This document shows positions 39,416-49,535 of a stretch of DNA of 64,000 nt, one piece after another. The DNA comes from Luteibacter sp. dw_328 (GTDB lineage: Bacteria > Pseudomonadota > Gammaproteobacteria > Xanthomonadales > Rhodanobacteraceae). The notes beneath the pieces are model-generated. The model saw only the letters and a program-made list of their open reading frames with translations, ran no database searches and was not told the origin of the DNA. The stretch lies in contig NZ_JAAVUW010000001.1 in NCBI RefSeq assembly GCF_018449605.1, positions 62,001-126,000 on the forward strand, given 5' to 3'. Position 1 is the stretch's first letter, and each line of letters begins with the position of its first letter. Position numbers and translations under genes: made by a program.

Positions 39416-40548
39416 CGGTCCGCGTACGGCGAATGGGCGAGCAGTTCGTCGCGGTACGCTTCGCGGTGCAGCGCTTCCTCTTCCAGCGCGCCGGCCACCG
39501 CCCGGCGGAAGCCCTCATGAGCGATGTAATGCCGCGAGTGCGTCAGCGTCGGAAGGAAGCCGCGGGCCAGCTTGTGCTCGCCCTGTGCGCCAGGTTCGAA
39601 ACGGGCGATGCCTTCGCGTATCGCATAGTCGATGCCACGGTAATAACAGAGCTCGAAGTGCAGCCCGGAGACTTCGACGCTGGCACCCCAGTAGCGTCCG
39701 TATAGCGCGTCGCCGCCGCGCAGGAACAAGGCCATGGCGACGATCTCGTTGCCGTCGCGCGCCATCGCGACCTGCACCTTCGGGCCCAGGGTGCGACCCA
39801 GGTACTGGAAGAAGCGTGCGGTCAGCGCGGCGTGGTTGCCCTTCAGGTCGAAGGTGAGTTCGTAAAGCGCATGGATCTGCCGCCACTCGGCGTCGGAGAG
39901 TTCGTCGCCGCCGCGCATGTCCAGCTGCAGGCCGGCATCCATCGCATGGGCGCGTTCCTGGCGGATGTTCTTCCGCTTCTTGGCCTTAAGCGAGGCGAGG
40001 AAGGCGTCGAAATCCGCGTAGCCTTGGTTGTGCCAGTGAAACTGGTAATCCGAGCGGACCAGCCAGCGATCGTCGAAGGCGTCCAGGTCGGCGTCGGCGA
40101 GGAAGTTGGCGTGAATCGAGGACAGGCCGAGGCGGTCGGCTTCGTCGACCAGGGCCGCGGTGAGCCGGTTGCGCAGGATCTCCGCCTCGATGCCGTCGCG
40201 CACCAGCAGTCGGGGGCCGGGCACGGGCGAGTAGGGCGAGGCGACCAGCATCTTCGGATAGTAGTCGCCGCCGGCGCGTTCCCAGGCCGAGGCCCAGCTC
40301 CAGTCGAAGACGAACTCGCCGTGCGAGTTTCCCTTGAGGTAGGTGGGGGCGGCGGCGACCAGGCGCTCGTTGCTGTCGAAAATGCCCAGGTGGTAGGGCT
40401 TCCAGCCATAGTCTTCGCGCAGGCAGCCCTTGGCTTCCATCCCGCTCAGGAAAGCGTGCGACACGAAAGGGTTGCCGTCGGGCACAAGCGCGTCCCAGTC
40501 GGCGGGCGCGATGCCACCAAGGCTGTCGAGGAATCGAATGCCGGTCAT
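39412..40548 (-). CDS. GNAT-fold protein of the DUF482/peptidogalycan family
   Basis: The product has 378 residues. Family features: FVSHAFLSGMEAKGCL, GEFVFDWSWASAWERAG, YYPKMLVASPYSPVPGPRLL, SIHANFLADADL, FHWHNQGYADFDAFLASLKAKKRKNIRQERAHA, and EPGAQGEHKLARGFLPTLTHSRHYI. It belongs to the GNAT-like superfamily that includes Fem-type transferases, but its substrate is not established. It is coupled to aat by a four-base overlap and lies 42 bases after trxB. The link with an aminoacyl-tRNA-using transferase (Aat) is intriguing but may be only positional. Confidence 0.88.
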   Translation of the reverse strand: MTGIRFLDSLGGIAPADWDALVPDGNPFVSHAFLSGMEAKGCLREDYGWKPYHLGIFDSNERLVAAAPTYLKGNSHGEFVFDWSWASAWERAGGDYYPKMLVASPYSPVPGPRLLVRDGIEAEILRNRLTAALVDEADRLGLSSIHANFLADADLDAFDDRWLVRSDYQFHWHNQGYADFDAFLASLKAKKRKNIRQERAHAMDAGLQLDMRGGDELSDAEWRQIHALYELTFDLKGNHAALTARFFQYLGRTLGPKVQVAMARDGNEIVAMALFLRGGDALYGRYWGASVEVSGLHFELCYYRGIDYAIREGIARFEPGAQGEHKLARGFLPTLTHSRHYIAHEGFRRAVAGALEEEALHREAYRDELLAHSPYADR

Positions 40549-40558
40549 GCGGCGGTTG

Positions 40559-40579
40559 CCCCGCGCGCGAGGCGCGGGG
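40559..40579 (-). terminator. GC hairpin after trxB
   Basis: Perfect 8-bp stem CCCCGCGC/GCGCGGGG with a five-base loop in the 41-base trxB-GNAT gap. No U-run follows, so it may attenuate rather than terminate transcription. Confidence 0.4.
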
Positions 40580-40589
40580 CCGGTTCCGG

Positions 40590-41759
<1,170 letters not shown>

Positions 41760-42824
41760 ATGCGCATTGGTATCCCCTCCGAAACCAAGACCCTCGAAGG
41801 CCGCGTGGCCCTCATCCCGGCCGCTGCCGCCGATCTGGTCCGCCGCGGCCATGAGGTTTTCATCCAGTCCGGCGCCGGCACCAAGAGCGGCTACTCGGAC
41901 GCCGACTACTCCCTGCTGGGTGTGACCGTGGTGGCCGACGCCGCTGCTGTCTATGAGAAGGGCGAGTTGATCGTCAAGGTCAAGGAACCGATCGAGGGCG
42001 ATCTCAAGCTGCTCAAGAAGCACCACCTGCTGTTCTGCTACCTGCACCTGGCCGCCGAGCCGGCGCTCACCAAGAGCCTGCTGGACATCGGCCTGACCGG
42101 TATCGCCTTCGAGTCCGTCGATGAGAACGGCGTGCTGCCGCTGCTGCTGCCGATGTCCGTCATCGCCGGCCGTATCGCCACCCAGATCGGCACGACCCTC
42201 CTGCACCAGCCCAACGGTGGCAAGGGCAAGCTGCTCGGCGGCATGGCCTCCACCCCGCGTGGCAAGGTCGTCGTCCTCGGCGCCGGCGCTGCCGGTGGTA
42301 ACGCCGCCGCCCTGGCCGCCTCGGCCGGTGCCAACGTCGTCGTGTTCGACAAGCGTCAGGACCGCCTCGCCGAGATGATGGCGATGGGCCCGAACGTCAC
42401 CGCGCTGTACGCGTATGAGTTGTCGGTCGCCGAAGAAGTCCGCAACGCCGACATCGTCGTTGGTGCCGTGCTGATCCCGTCCGCCAAGGCCCCGCGCGTC
42501 GTTACCGAAGCCATGGTCAAGACGATGGAGAAGGGCTCGGTGCTCGTCGATATCTCGATCGACCAGGGCGGCTGCTTCGAGACCTCGCGTCCGACCACCT
42601 GGAAGGAACCGACCTACGACGTCCACGGCGTGACGCACTTCTGCGTGACCAACATGCCCGGCGCCGTGCCGCAGACCTCGTCCACCGCCATCTCGGCCGC
42701 CATCCTGCCGTATGTGCAGCGCCTGGCTGCCGGCAACGAGTGGCGCGACCACGCGGCACTGGCTGGCGGTATCAACATCGAGGCCGGCAAGGTCGTGCAC
42801 CCGGCCCTTCAGGGCATGGCATGA
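41760..42824 (+). CDS. ald: Alanine dehydrogenase
   Basis: Ald interconverts L-alanine and pyruvate with NAD+ and ammonia. The 354-residue product begins MRIGIPSETKTLEGRVALIP, has IVKVKEPIEGDLKLLKK (catalytic Lys and neighbours), LFCYLHLAAEPALTK (catalytic His), the Rossmann motif VVVLGAGAAGGNAAALAASAG, and DISIDQGGCFETSRPTTW. Length is close to the usual 370. AGGATCC lies upstream of the ATG as a modest ribosome site. ftsK follows after 32 bases. Confidence 0.95.
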   Translation: MRIGIPSETKTLEGRVALIPAAAADLVRRGHEVFIQSGAGTKSGYSDADYSLLGVTVVADAAAVYEKGELIVKVKEPIEGDLKLLKKHHLLFCYLHLAAEPALTKSLLDIGLTGIAFESVDENGVLPLLLPMSVIAGRIATQIGTTLLHQPNGGKGKLLGGMASTPRGKVVVLGAGAAGGNAAALAASAGANVVVFDKRQDRLAEMMAMGPNVTALYAYELSVAEEVRNADIVVGAVLIPSAKAPRVVTEAMVKTMEKGSVLVDISIDQGGCFETSRPTTWKEPTYDVHGVTHFCVTNMPGAVPQTSSTAISAAILPYVQRLAAGNEWRDHAALAGGINIEAGKVVHPALQGMA

Positions 42825-42856
42825 TGCCGAAAACCGGATCCGAGGTTCTCTGCTAA

Positions 42857-45202
42857 GTGGCGCGCAGCGCGAAAGTCGTCAAGAAACAGGCTAGAAGCCA
42901 GGTCAAGGCCCAGAGCGAGGGCTTGAGCGACGAGCTCAAGCGCCGCCTGCGTGAGGCCGGGGCGTTGCTGCTGTTGCCGCTCGCCCTGTACCTGCTCGTC
43001 TGCCTGCTCAGCTATAACGACCAGGACCCGAGCTGGGGTCACATGGGCATTGCCGAGCGGGCCACCAACTTCGGTGGCTCGATCGGGGCAAACATCGCCA
43101 ACCTGCTCAGGTACATCTTCGGCCTGGTTTCTTACTGCTTTCCGCTGCTCCTGCTGGCTCTGGGCGTGCAGGTGCTCCGCGCGCGCGGCGAACGTCTCGT
43201 CGCGCCGTGGGAGCCTTCCCTGCGTCTGATCGGTTTCGTGTTCTTTTTCATCACCGGCCCCGCGCTGGTGTACCTGAACGTCGATTCGCCCGTGCTGCCG
43301 GAAGGCCCGGGCGGCATCGTCGGCAAGTGGGTGGGCCATGGCTTGCACAGCGCCCTTGGCGACAAGGGCGCACCGCTGCTTCTGCTCGCCGTGTTCCTCA
43401 TCGCCGTCACCCTCGCCACCGGCCTGTCCTGGTTCAAGCTCATGGACCTGACGGGGCAGGGCGTCGTGCGTCTGGGCGGCTGGTTCGGCGGCAAGGTGCG
43501 TCGCGCACCGGAAGTCATGGCCGCGCGTAATGCCCGTGCCGAACGCGAAGTGGTCAAGAAGGCCGACGCGATCAAGCAGGCCAGGCGTGAGCCCGTGCGC
43601 ATCGAGACCCCGGTCCCGATGGTGATCAAGAGCGACCGCGCCACTCGCGAAAACCAGATTCCCCTGTTCACCGGCGCATCGATGAACGGCGAAGTCCCGC
43701 CGCTGTCGTTGCTCGACGAAGCACCGCCGCAAGGTCCGGGCTACTCCGAGGAAACCCTCGAAGTGCTCTCGCGCCAGGTGGAGCTCAAGCTCAAGGATTT
43801 CCGCATCGAGGCCCGCGTCATGGGCGTCTATCCGGGTCCGGTCATTACCCGTTTCGAGCTGGAGCCCGCCGCCGGTGTACGTGGCAGCCAGGTGTCCAGC
43901 CTCGACAAGGACATTGCGCGCGGCCTCTCCGTGGTCAGCGTGCGCGTGGTGGACGTGATTCCCGGCAAGAACGTCATCGGCCTGGAAATCCCCAACACCA
44001 AGAAGCAGATCGTCTACCTCTCCGAGATTCTGCGTTCGGAAAAGTACGACCAGATGAAGTCGCCGCTGGCGCTGGCGCTGGGCAAGGACATCGGTGGCAA
44101 GGCTGTCGTCACCGACCTCGCCAAGATGCCGCATCTGCTCGTCGCCGGTACCACCGGTTCGGGTAAGTCCGTGGCGGTGAACGCCATGGTGCTGAGCCTG
44201 CTGTACAAGGCCAGCCCGAAAGACGTGCGCATGATCATGATCGACCCGAAGATGCTGGAGCTCTCGGTTTACGAGGGCATTCCGCATCTGCTGGCGCCGG
44301 TCGTCACGGATATGAAAGAAGCCGCCAACGCCCTGCGCTGGTGCGTGGCCGAGATGGAACGCCGCTACAAGCTCATGGCCGCGGTGGGCGTGCGTAACCT
44401 CGGTGGCTTCAACAAGAAAGTGAAGGACGCCGAGAGCAACGGCCAGCCGCTGCTCGATCCGCTGTTCCGCGCCAACCCGGACATGCCGGGCATGGTCGCC
44501 GAGCCGCTCGAGCCGCTGCCGCACATCGTCATCATCATCGACGAATTCGCCGACATGATGATGATCGTCGGCAAGAAGGTCGAAGAACTCATCGCGCGTC
44601 TGGCGCAGAAGGCGCGCGCCGCGGGCGTGCATCTTATTCTCGCGACGCAGCGTCCGTCGGTGGATGTCATTACCGGCCTGATCAAGGCGAACATCCCCAC
44701 GCGCATCGCGTTCCAGGTGTCGTCGAAGATCGACTCGCGCACCATTCTCGACCAGTCCGGCGCCGAAGCGCTGCTCGGTCACGGCGACATGCTTTACCTG
44801 CCGCCGGGTACGGCCACGCCCGAGCGCGTGCACGGTGCGTTCGTGGACGACCACGAGGTGCATAACGTCGTCGAGTGGCTGCGTGCGCAGGGTGCGCCCA
44901 ACTACATCACCGGTGTGCTCGAGGAAATCCAGTCCACCTCCGACGGCAAGATCATCAACGATTCCGGCCTGCCGCAGGACGCCGAAGGCGACAGCGATAG
45001 CGACAACGCCCTCTACGACCGCGCCGTGCGCGTGGTCACCGAGACGCGTCGCGCGTCCATCTCCGGCGTGCAGCGCCACCTGCGCATCGGCTACAACCGC
45101 GCCGCCCGCCTCGTCGAACAGATGGAGCAGGACGGCATCGTCAGCGCGCCGCAACACAACGGCAACCGCGAAGTCCTCGCGCCGCCGCCTCCGAAGGACT
45201 GA
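42857..45202 (+). CDS. ftsK: DNA translocase FtsK
   Basis: FtsK couples chromosome dimer resolution to division. The 781-residue product has an N-terminal basic cap, four membrane helices (about 35-190), a short linker, then the motor: beta domain ([21 protein letters not shown]), Walker [10 protein letters not shown] (about 430), [15 protein letters not shown], Walker [15 protein letters not shown], and the C-terminal gamma winged-helix domain ([37 protein letters not shown]) that reads KOPS. The linker is short compared with E. coli FtsK (1329). The start is GTG. Confidence 0.97.
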   Translation: MARSAKVVKKQARSQVKAQSEGLSDELKRRLREAGALLLLPLALYLLVCLLSYNDQDPSWGHMGIAERATNFGGSIGANIANLLRYIFGLVSYCFPLLLLALGVQVLRARGERLVAPWEPSLRLIGFVFFFITGPALVYLNVDSPVLPEGPGGIVGKWVGHGLHSALGDKGAPLLLLAVFLIAVTLATGLSWFKLMDLTGQGVVRLGGWFGGKVRRAPEVMAARNARAEREVVKKADAIKQARREPVRIETPVPMVIKSDRATRENQIPLFTGASMNGEVPPLSLLDEAPPQGPGYSEETLEVLSRQVELKLKDFRIEARVMGVYPGPVITRFELEPAAGVRGSQVSSLDKDIARGLSVVSVRVVDVIPGKNVIGLEIPNTKKQIVYLSEILRSEKYDQMKSPLALALGKDIGGKAVVTDLAKMPHLLVAGTTGSGKSVAVNAMVLSLLYKASPKDVRMIMIDPKMLELSVYEGIPHLLAPVVTDMKEAANALRWCVAEMERRYKLMAAVGVRNLGGFNKKVKDAESNGQPLLDPLFRANPDMPGMVAEPLEPLPHIVIIIDEFADMMMIVGKKVEELIARLAQKARAAGVHLILATQRPSVDVITGLIKANIPTRIAFQVSSKIDSRTILDQSGAEALLGHGDMLYLPPGTATPERVHGAFVDDHEVHNVVEWLRAQGAPNYITGVLEEIQSTSDGKIINDSGLPQDAEGDSDSDNALYDRAVRVVTETRRASISGVQRHLRIGYNRAARLVEQMEQDGIVSAPQHNGNREVLAPPPPKD

Positions 45203-45208
45203 TCCGCC

Positions 45209-45637
45209 ATGAACGACATGAAGCCGGGCGCGCTACGCCAGCGCCCCTGGGGCTTGCTCGTTACCGGTGATCTCGCGCCGACGTCCGAAGTACTGGACGA
45301 GGTCGAGAGCATTTTCGAGCTCAACCCATCCATTCCCGGCCTGGAGCTGCGCGCCGACGACGGCCGCGCCTGCTTCGTCACCCGCGACTACCCGGTTGGC
45401 CACACCGCCGGCGTGGACGACGCGCTGGAAGTGATCTTCGCCGAACAGGAAGCCATCGCCGAGATCGTGGTGCTGGGCCAGGAAGCCCGGCCGGTGCACA
45501 ACGCCACCCGCGCGGCGCCGTTCTGGCATCGTGACGGCAAGGCCATTGCCGATATCAGCGAGAAGATGGAGGCAGGGGAGATCAGTCCCGGCGAAGCCAT
45601 CGACATGCTTAAGTCGCTGTTCGAAACCGATCGCTGA
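45209..45637 (+). CDS. Hypothetical protein between ftsK and lolA
   Basis: The 142-residue acidic protein begins MNDMKPGALRQRPWGLLVTG and has no signal peptide or membrane helix. The middle (YPVGHTAGVDDALEVIFAEQEAIAEIVVLG) looks alpha/beta; the end (EKMEAGEISPGEAIDMLKSLF) is helical. No family is recognised. It starts six bases after ftsK and ends 31 bases before lolA, so it almost certainly belongs to the ftsK-lolA-rarA transcription unit. A role in envelope or division cannot be claimed from this alone. Confidence 0.75.
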   Translation: MNDMKPGALRQRPWGLLVTGDLAPTSEVLDEVESIFELNPSIPGLELRADDGRACFVTRDYPVGHTAGVDDALEVIFAEQEAIAEIVVLGQEARPVHNATRAAPFWHRDGKAIADISEKMEAGEISPGEAIDMLKSLFETDR

Positions 45638-45668
45638 CAATCGCGCCGAACCCTACGGAAATCGCCTG

Positions 45669-46319
45669 ATGAAACGCTTCCTGCTTGTCGCGACCCTGTC
45701 CCTCCTCAGCCTGCCGGCCTTCGCCGCTGCCGGCCCTGCGCGTGAGCGTCTGGATACATTTTCCAAAGGCCTGCACTCGGTCACCGGGCGTTTCAGCCAG
45801 ACCCTGATCAATGCGAACGGCGACCCGGGCAAGACCACCACGGGCACCATGGCGCTGGAAGCACCGCGCCAGTTCCGCTGGGAAACGCTCAGCCCGTACA
45901 AGCAGACCATCGTCGCCGACGGCAGCCGCGTCTGGCTGTATGACCCGGACCTCGAGCAGGTCACCGTGCGCAAGCAGAGCAGCGAGGAAGCCCAGAGCCC
46001 GCTCACCGTGCTGACCGACCTTTCGCAGATGGACAAGGACTTCAAGGTCACCGAGAAGGGCGAGCACGACGGCATGGTCTGGCTGCGCCTGCAGTCGACC
46101 AGCAAGGATCCGCAGTTCGACTTCGCCGACCTCGGGTTCGATGCAGGTGGGCTGGCGCGGATGGTGTTCAAGGATCAGCTCGGCAACACCACGCAGATTC
46201 AGTTTGCCGGTTGGGTGAAGAACGGACCGGTCGCCGCGGGTACGTTCGACTTCGTGCCGCCGCAGGGGACGGATGTGATCGGGGATGCGCCGGTGCTGCA
46301 GACGCAGCCGGTTAAGTAA
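45669..46319 (+). CDS. lolA: Outer-membrane lipoprotein carrier protein LolA
   Basis: This periplasmic chaperone moves lipoproteins from LolCDE to LolB. The 216-residue product has a signal peptide (MKRFLLVATLSLLSLPAFA, about 1-20). It also has GLHSVTGRFSQTLINANGDP, the conserved GTMALEAPRQFRWETLSPYKQTIVADGSRVWLYDPDLEQVTVR core, and QIQFAGWVKNGPVAAGTFDFVPPQGTDVIG near the end. ATG 45669 gives the signal peptide; the longer frame overlaps the preceding gene. Length agrees with the family (about 200). Confidence 0.96.
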   Translation: MKRFLLVATLSLLSLPAFAAAGPARERLDTFSKGLHSVTGRFSQTLINANGDPGKTTTGTMALEAPRQFRWETLSPYKQTIVADGSRVWLYDPDLEQVTVRKQSSEEAQSPLTVLTDLSQMDKDFKVTEKGEHDGMVWLRLQSTSKDPQFDFADLGFDAGGLARMVFKDQLGNTTQIQFAGWVKNGPVAAGTFDFVPPQGTDVIGDAPVLQTQPVK

Positions 46320-46321
46320 GG

Positions 46322-46426
46322 GGCTCGGCTTCGCCATCGCGTTGCGCTTAACCACCGGCTCGGCTTCGCCATCGCTCTGACGCTCAACGCCGGCTCGGCT
46401 ACGCCATCGCGCTGACGCTTGCCACT
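46322..46426 (+). repeat. Three tandem 35-bp repeats after lolA
   Basis: Units at 46322-46356, 46357-46391 and 46392-46426 each begin GGCTCGGCT(T/A)CGCCATCGC and end in a variable CTTAACCACC-like part. They differ at several positions. The whole gap 46320-46697 (378 bases) holds only these repeats, a REP pair and an 18-bp duplication. Confidence 0.85.
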
Positions 46427-46431
46427 GCCTG

Positions 46432-46588
46432 GTAGGAGCCGCTTCAGAGGCGAACCCTCAGGCTTTCATTTTGCGAACGAGGCCTGGCATTGCATCGTGC
46501 AGGCTGTTCAGACGCTCGCCCGATAACCGCATAGCCTCATTCGTAACCTCGACAGGTTGAGGGTTCGCCGCTGAAGCGGCTCCTACGG
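46432..46588. repeat. Widely spaced REP pair between lolA and the DUF2339 gene
   Basis: A plus arm with an imperfect palindrome (GCCGCTTCAGAGGC) at about 46432-46453 and a minus arm (GCCGCTGAAGCGGC) ending near 46588 enclose about 110 bases without a gene. Confidence 0.8.
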
Positions 46589-46589
46589 G

Positions 46590-46625
46590 GAGCGGTGACC
46601 GTATGAGGAGCGGTGACCGTATGAG
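46590..46625 (+). repeat. Perfect 18-bp tandem duplication
   Basis: GAGCGGTGACCGTATGAG is repeated exactly twice (46590-46607 and 46608-46625), directly after the REP arm. Confidence 0.9.
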
Positions 46626-46697
46626 GGGCGTTGAGCCGGTGGGGTTTGTGACCCTCCTACAGGTTCGCAATTTCATGCCAGACTCGCCGCACACAGG

Positions 46698-49535
46698 ATG
46701 TTCGGGAGTGGGGAAGGCATGATCGTGGTCTGGGCCATCATTGGCGCGATTGTCGGGGCGCTGGTTACGCAGGGCTGGGAAGGCGCCGTCGCCGGGTTCG
46801 CCATCGGGTTGCTCTGGGGGCGGATGTCGGGGCTCAAGAGCGATCTTGATGCCGTACGGGCGCGGTTGGCTGAACTGGGGCCTGTGGCTAAGGTTCGGGC
46901 GCCTGTCGCCGGCGGAGCCGGCTCCCACATGGAGCACCGCCTGGATGTCGATGCCGGCGGGGCTGCGCCTGGTCGGGTGGAGTGGCCTGATGGGGCGCCT
47001 ATCGCCGGCGTAGCCGGCGCTGGGACGGTGTCCGGGCCTGCTGTGCCTATCGCCGGCGTAGCCGGCTCCCACAGAGAGCCGCCGGGTATGCCACCGGTGG
47101 CGCCATCGGGTATGCCGCCGGTGCCGTCGAGTGCTCCGGTTCCGGTTCCGCGTCCGGTTTCCCCGCCACCGGTGCCTGCCGGTCCGACGTGGTTCGAGCG
47201 GTTGGCGGATGCGGCGAAGCGCTGGTTTACCGAGGGCAACGTGCCGGTGAAGGTGGGCATGCTGGTGTTGTTTGCCGGTGTGGCGGCATTCCTGAAGTAC
47301 GCCTCGGACCAGGGCTTGTTGCGCGTGCCGATGTCGGTGCGCCTGAGTCTCGTGGCGCTGTTCGCCATTGCGGGCGTGGGTTTCGGTTGGATGCAGCGGG
47401 ATAAGCGCCGTGCGTTTGCGTTGTCGTTGCAGGGTGGTGCGCTGGGCGTGCTGGTAATGACGGTGTTCGCCGCGTACCGGCTCTACGGATTGCTACCCGC
47501 TACCGCGACGTTCGCCTTGCTCATCGTCTTCGTCGCAGGACTGGGCGTACTTGCCGTGTTGCAGGACGCACTGGCGCTCGCCGTGCTCGGCTTGATTGCG
47601 GGTTTCGCGGCGCCGATCATCGCGTCGACGGGGCAGGGCAATCACGTCGCCCTGTTTACTTATTACGCCATTCTCAACCTCGGCATTCTCGGTATTGCCT
47701 GGAAGAAGGCGTGGCGCGTGCTCAACGTGCTCGGCTTCGTCGCGACTTTCGGTGTCGGGACGGCGTGGGGTGTGCTGAGTTATCGGCCGGCGCTTTTCGC
47801 CAGCACCGAGCCGTTCCTTATCCTGCATTTCCTCCTGTATCTCGTCGTGCCCTGGCTGCACGTGCTGCGTTCGCCGAAGCGCGGGCGCGCGATCCTCGAT
47901 GGTTGCCTGATGTTCGGCAATCCCATCGCCAGCCTGCTGCTGCAAGGTGCCTTGCTCGATTGGGAACCGATGCCGCTGGCGCTCTCGGCGCTGGTCGCCG
48001 CGGTCATCTATGTCGCCATCGCGTTCGCTATCCGCAAGCGCGAAGACATGGGCCTGCTGCGCGAAACATGGGCCGTGCTGGCGGTGGCGTTCGCGACGAT
48101 TGCCGTGCCGCTTGCGCTCAGTGCCAGTGTGACCGCCAGCGTGTTCGCGCTGGAAGGTGCGGGTCTGATCTGGCTGGGTTTCCGTCAGGCGCGACGCCTG
48201 CCGCGGTGGTCCGGTGTGTTCCTGCAACTGGCCGCCGGCATCGCCTGGGCCCTCGCGGCGATTTTCACGCATCACTACAACGACCTGCCCATCCTCAATG
48301 CCGCCTTCATCGGCAGCCTGTTGCTGGTGATCGGTGCCGGTGTCGGCGTGTGGCAGTTCGACCGGCATGGCATGTCGCGGGGCGTGTCCGGCCTCGCACG
48401 TGTTGGCCTGCTGGTCTGGGCGGTGATCTGGTGGCTGGTTAGCTTCATCAACGAGATCGACACCTTCGTGGTCGATCGCCCGCTGGCCTTTGGTTACTGG
48501 CTGGCCGTGCTTGCGGTTACCGGGTGGCTCCTCGCCGAAGCATGCAAGCGCGTGCGCAAGCTCGATCTCGGCGTGGTCCTCGCCTTCAGCGTGCCGTTGT
48601 TCCTCTTCGCAGGCATGGTGGTGGCGCTGACGGCCGCTGACGAAAGCATCCAGCCGCTCGCCGGCTGGCCGCTGGCGGGCGTGGCGGTGATGCTGGTGAC
48701 GGGCTGGTTCACCCTGCGTGCGCTCGCGGCGCATCGCGTCGCGGCGATTCTCGCGGCAACCCTCGGCTGGGTGCGCTGGCTTGCCATCGGCACCGCGGCC
48801 ATCGTGCTCGCGTTCGACTTCGTGACGACGATGGGGCAGGGATGGAAAGTGCTTGCCGCCGCCATGCCGACGTTGCTGCTGGCGGCGCTAGTGCTGTGGC
48901 GTCCGCGTGTGGTCGCTGCGCCGCTGAACGTGTATGCCGAGGCGATTCGGAATGCGGTAGGTGCCTGTGCCGCGCTGGCCCTGTTCGTCGCCGGCCTCAT
49001 CGCGCTCGGTTCCGCCGGTGCCTCGAACCCGCTCGTCTTCATTCCCGTACTCAACCCGATCGACCTGCTGCTGGTCGCCGTGCTCCTGCTCACCGCGCGT
49101 GGCATCTCCGACGCCACCATGCCGGTGAGTGTGCGTCGTGTGCGCCCGGCCGTCCTCGCCGTGATGTTCTTCATCATTGCGACCAGCATGACGCTGCGCT
49201 CCGTGCATCATCTCGGCGGCGTGCCGTGGGATAACTCGATGCCGGATTCGAGCCTCGCCGAGCTGTCGCTCACCGTGGTCTGGAGCATCATCGGTGTCGT
49301 CGCCTGGGTGCTCGGTTCGAAGCGTGGGCAACGTCTGCTGTGGATGGCCGGTGCCGGCACCATGGCACTCGTGCTCGCGAAGCTCTTGCTCGTCGATCGA
49401 GGGCACCTCGGCAACCTGTTCGGCATCGCGTCGTTCATCGCCTATGGCCTGCTCTGCACGGTCATCGGCTACCTTGCGCCCGCGCCGCCGCGGCAACCCG
49501 CTGAACCCGCCTCGGAGTCTGAGCATGCGTCCTGA
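46698..49535 (+). CDS. DUF2339 polytopic membrane protein
   Basis: This 945-residue protein has more than 20 hydrophobic segments, from about residue 175 to 930, plus one glycine-rich N-terminal helix (VVWAIIGAIVGALVTQGWEG). This is the DUF2339 layout, with the family-typical WFTEGNVPVKVGMLVLFAGVAAFLKYA after the linker. Function is unknown in the family. The linker (about 69-165) is Pro/Gly/Ala-rich and contains three translated REP copies (VAGGAGSHME, PIAGVAGAG, PIAGVAGSHRE). The start is either ATG 46698 or ATG 46719; neither has an ideal ribosome site. The next gene overlaps its end by 11 bases. DUF2339 and DUF3999 genes are commonly adjacent. Confidence 0.85.
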   Translation: MFGSGEGMIVVWAIIGAIVGALVTQGWEGAVAGFAIGLLWGRMSGLKSDLDAVRARLAELGPVAKVRAPVAGGAGSHMEHRLDVDAGGAAPGRVEWPDGAPIAGVAGAGTVSGPAVPIAGVAGSHREPPGMPPVAPSGMPPVPSSAPVPVPRPVSPPPVPAGPTWFERLADAAKRWFTEGNVPVKVGMLVLFAGVAAFLKYASDQGLLRVPMSVRLSLVALFAIAGVGFGWMQRDKRRAFALSLQGGALGVLVMTVFAAYRLYGLLPATATFALLIVFVAGLGVLAVLQDALALAVLGLIAGFAAPIIASTGQGNHVALFTYYAILNLGILGIAWKKAWRVLNVLGFVATFGVGTAWGVLSYRPALFASTEPFLILHFLLYLVVPWLHVLRSPKRGRAILDGCLMFGNPIASLLLQGALLDWEPMPLALSALVAAVIYVAIAFAIRKREDMGLLRETWAVLAVAFATIAVPLALSASVTASVFALEGAGLIWLGFRQARRLPRWSGVFLQLAAGIAWALAAIFTHHYNDLPILNAAFIGSLLLVIGAGVGVWQFDRHGMSRGVSGLARVGLLVWAVIWWLVSFINEIDTFVVDRPLAFGYWLAVLAVTGWLLAEACKRVRKLDLGVVLAFSVPLFLFAGMVVALTAADESIQPLAGWPLAGVAVMLVTGWFTLRALAAHRVAAILAATLGWVRWLAIGTAAIVLAFDFVTTMGQGWKVLAAAMPTLLLAALVLWRPRVVAAPLNVYAEAIRNAVGACAALALFVAGLIALGSAGASNPLVFIPVLNPIDLLLVAVLLLTARGISDATMPVSVRRVRPAVLAVMFFIIATSMTLRSVHHLGGVPWDNSMPDSSLAELSLTVVWSIIGVVAWVLGSKRGQRLLWMAGAGTMALVLAKLLLVDRGHLGNLFGIASFIAYGLLCTVIGYLAPAPPRQPAEPASESEHAS
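46905..47073 (-). repeat. Three REP copies inside a coding region
   Basis: Minus-oriented copies with palindrome GCCGGCGTAGCCGGC-type stems occur at 46905-46929, 47001-47021 (lacking the CTCCCACA end) and 47049-47073. All are read in the same frame of the DUF2339 gene. Confidence 0.85.

Noticed and set aside
46458-47368. Minus-strand frames with repeated AGYAGDR-like peptides
   Set aside because: The repeats are REP sequences read on the other strand; the plus-strand frame continues into a real DUF2339 membrane protein.
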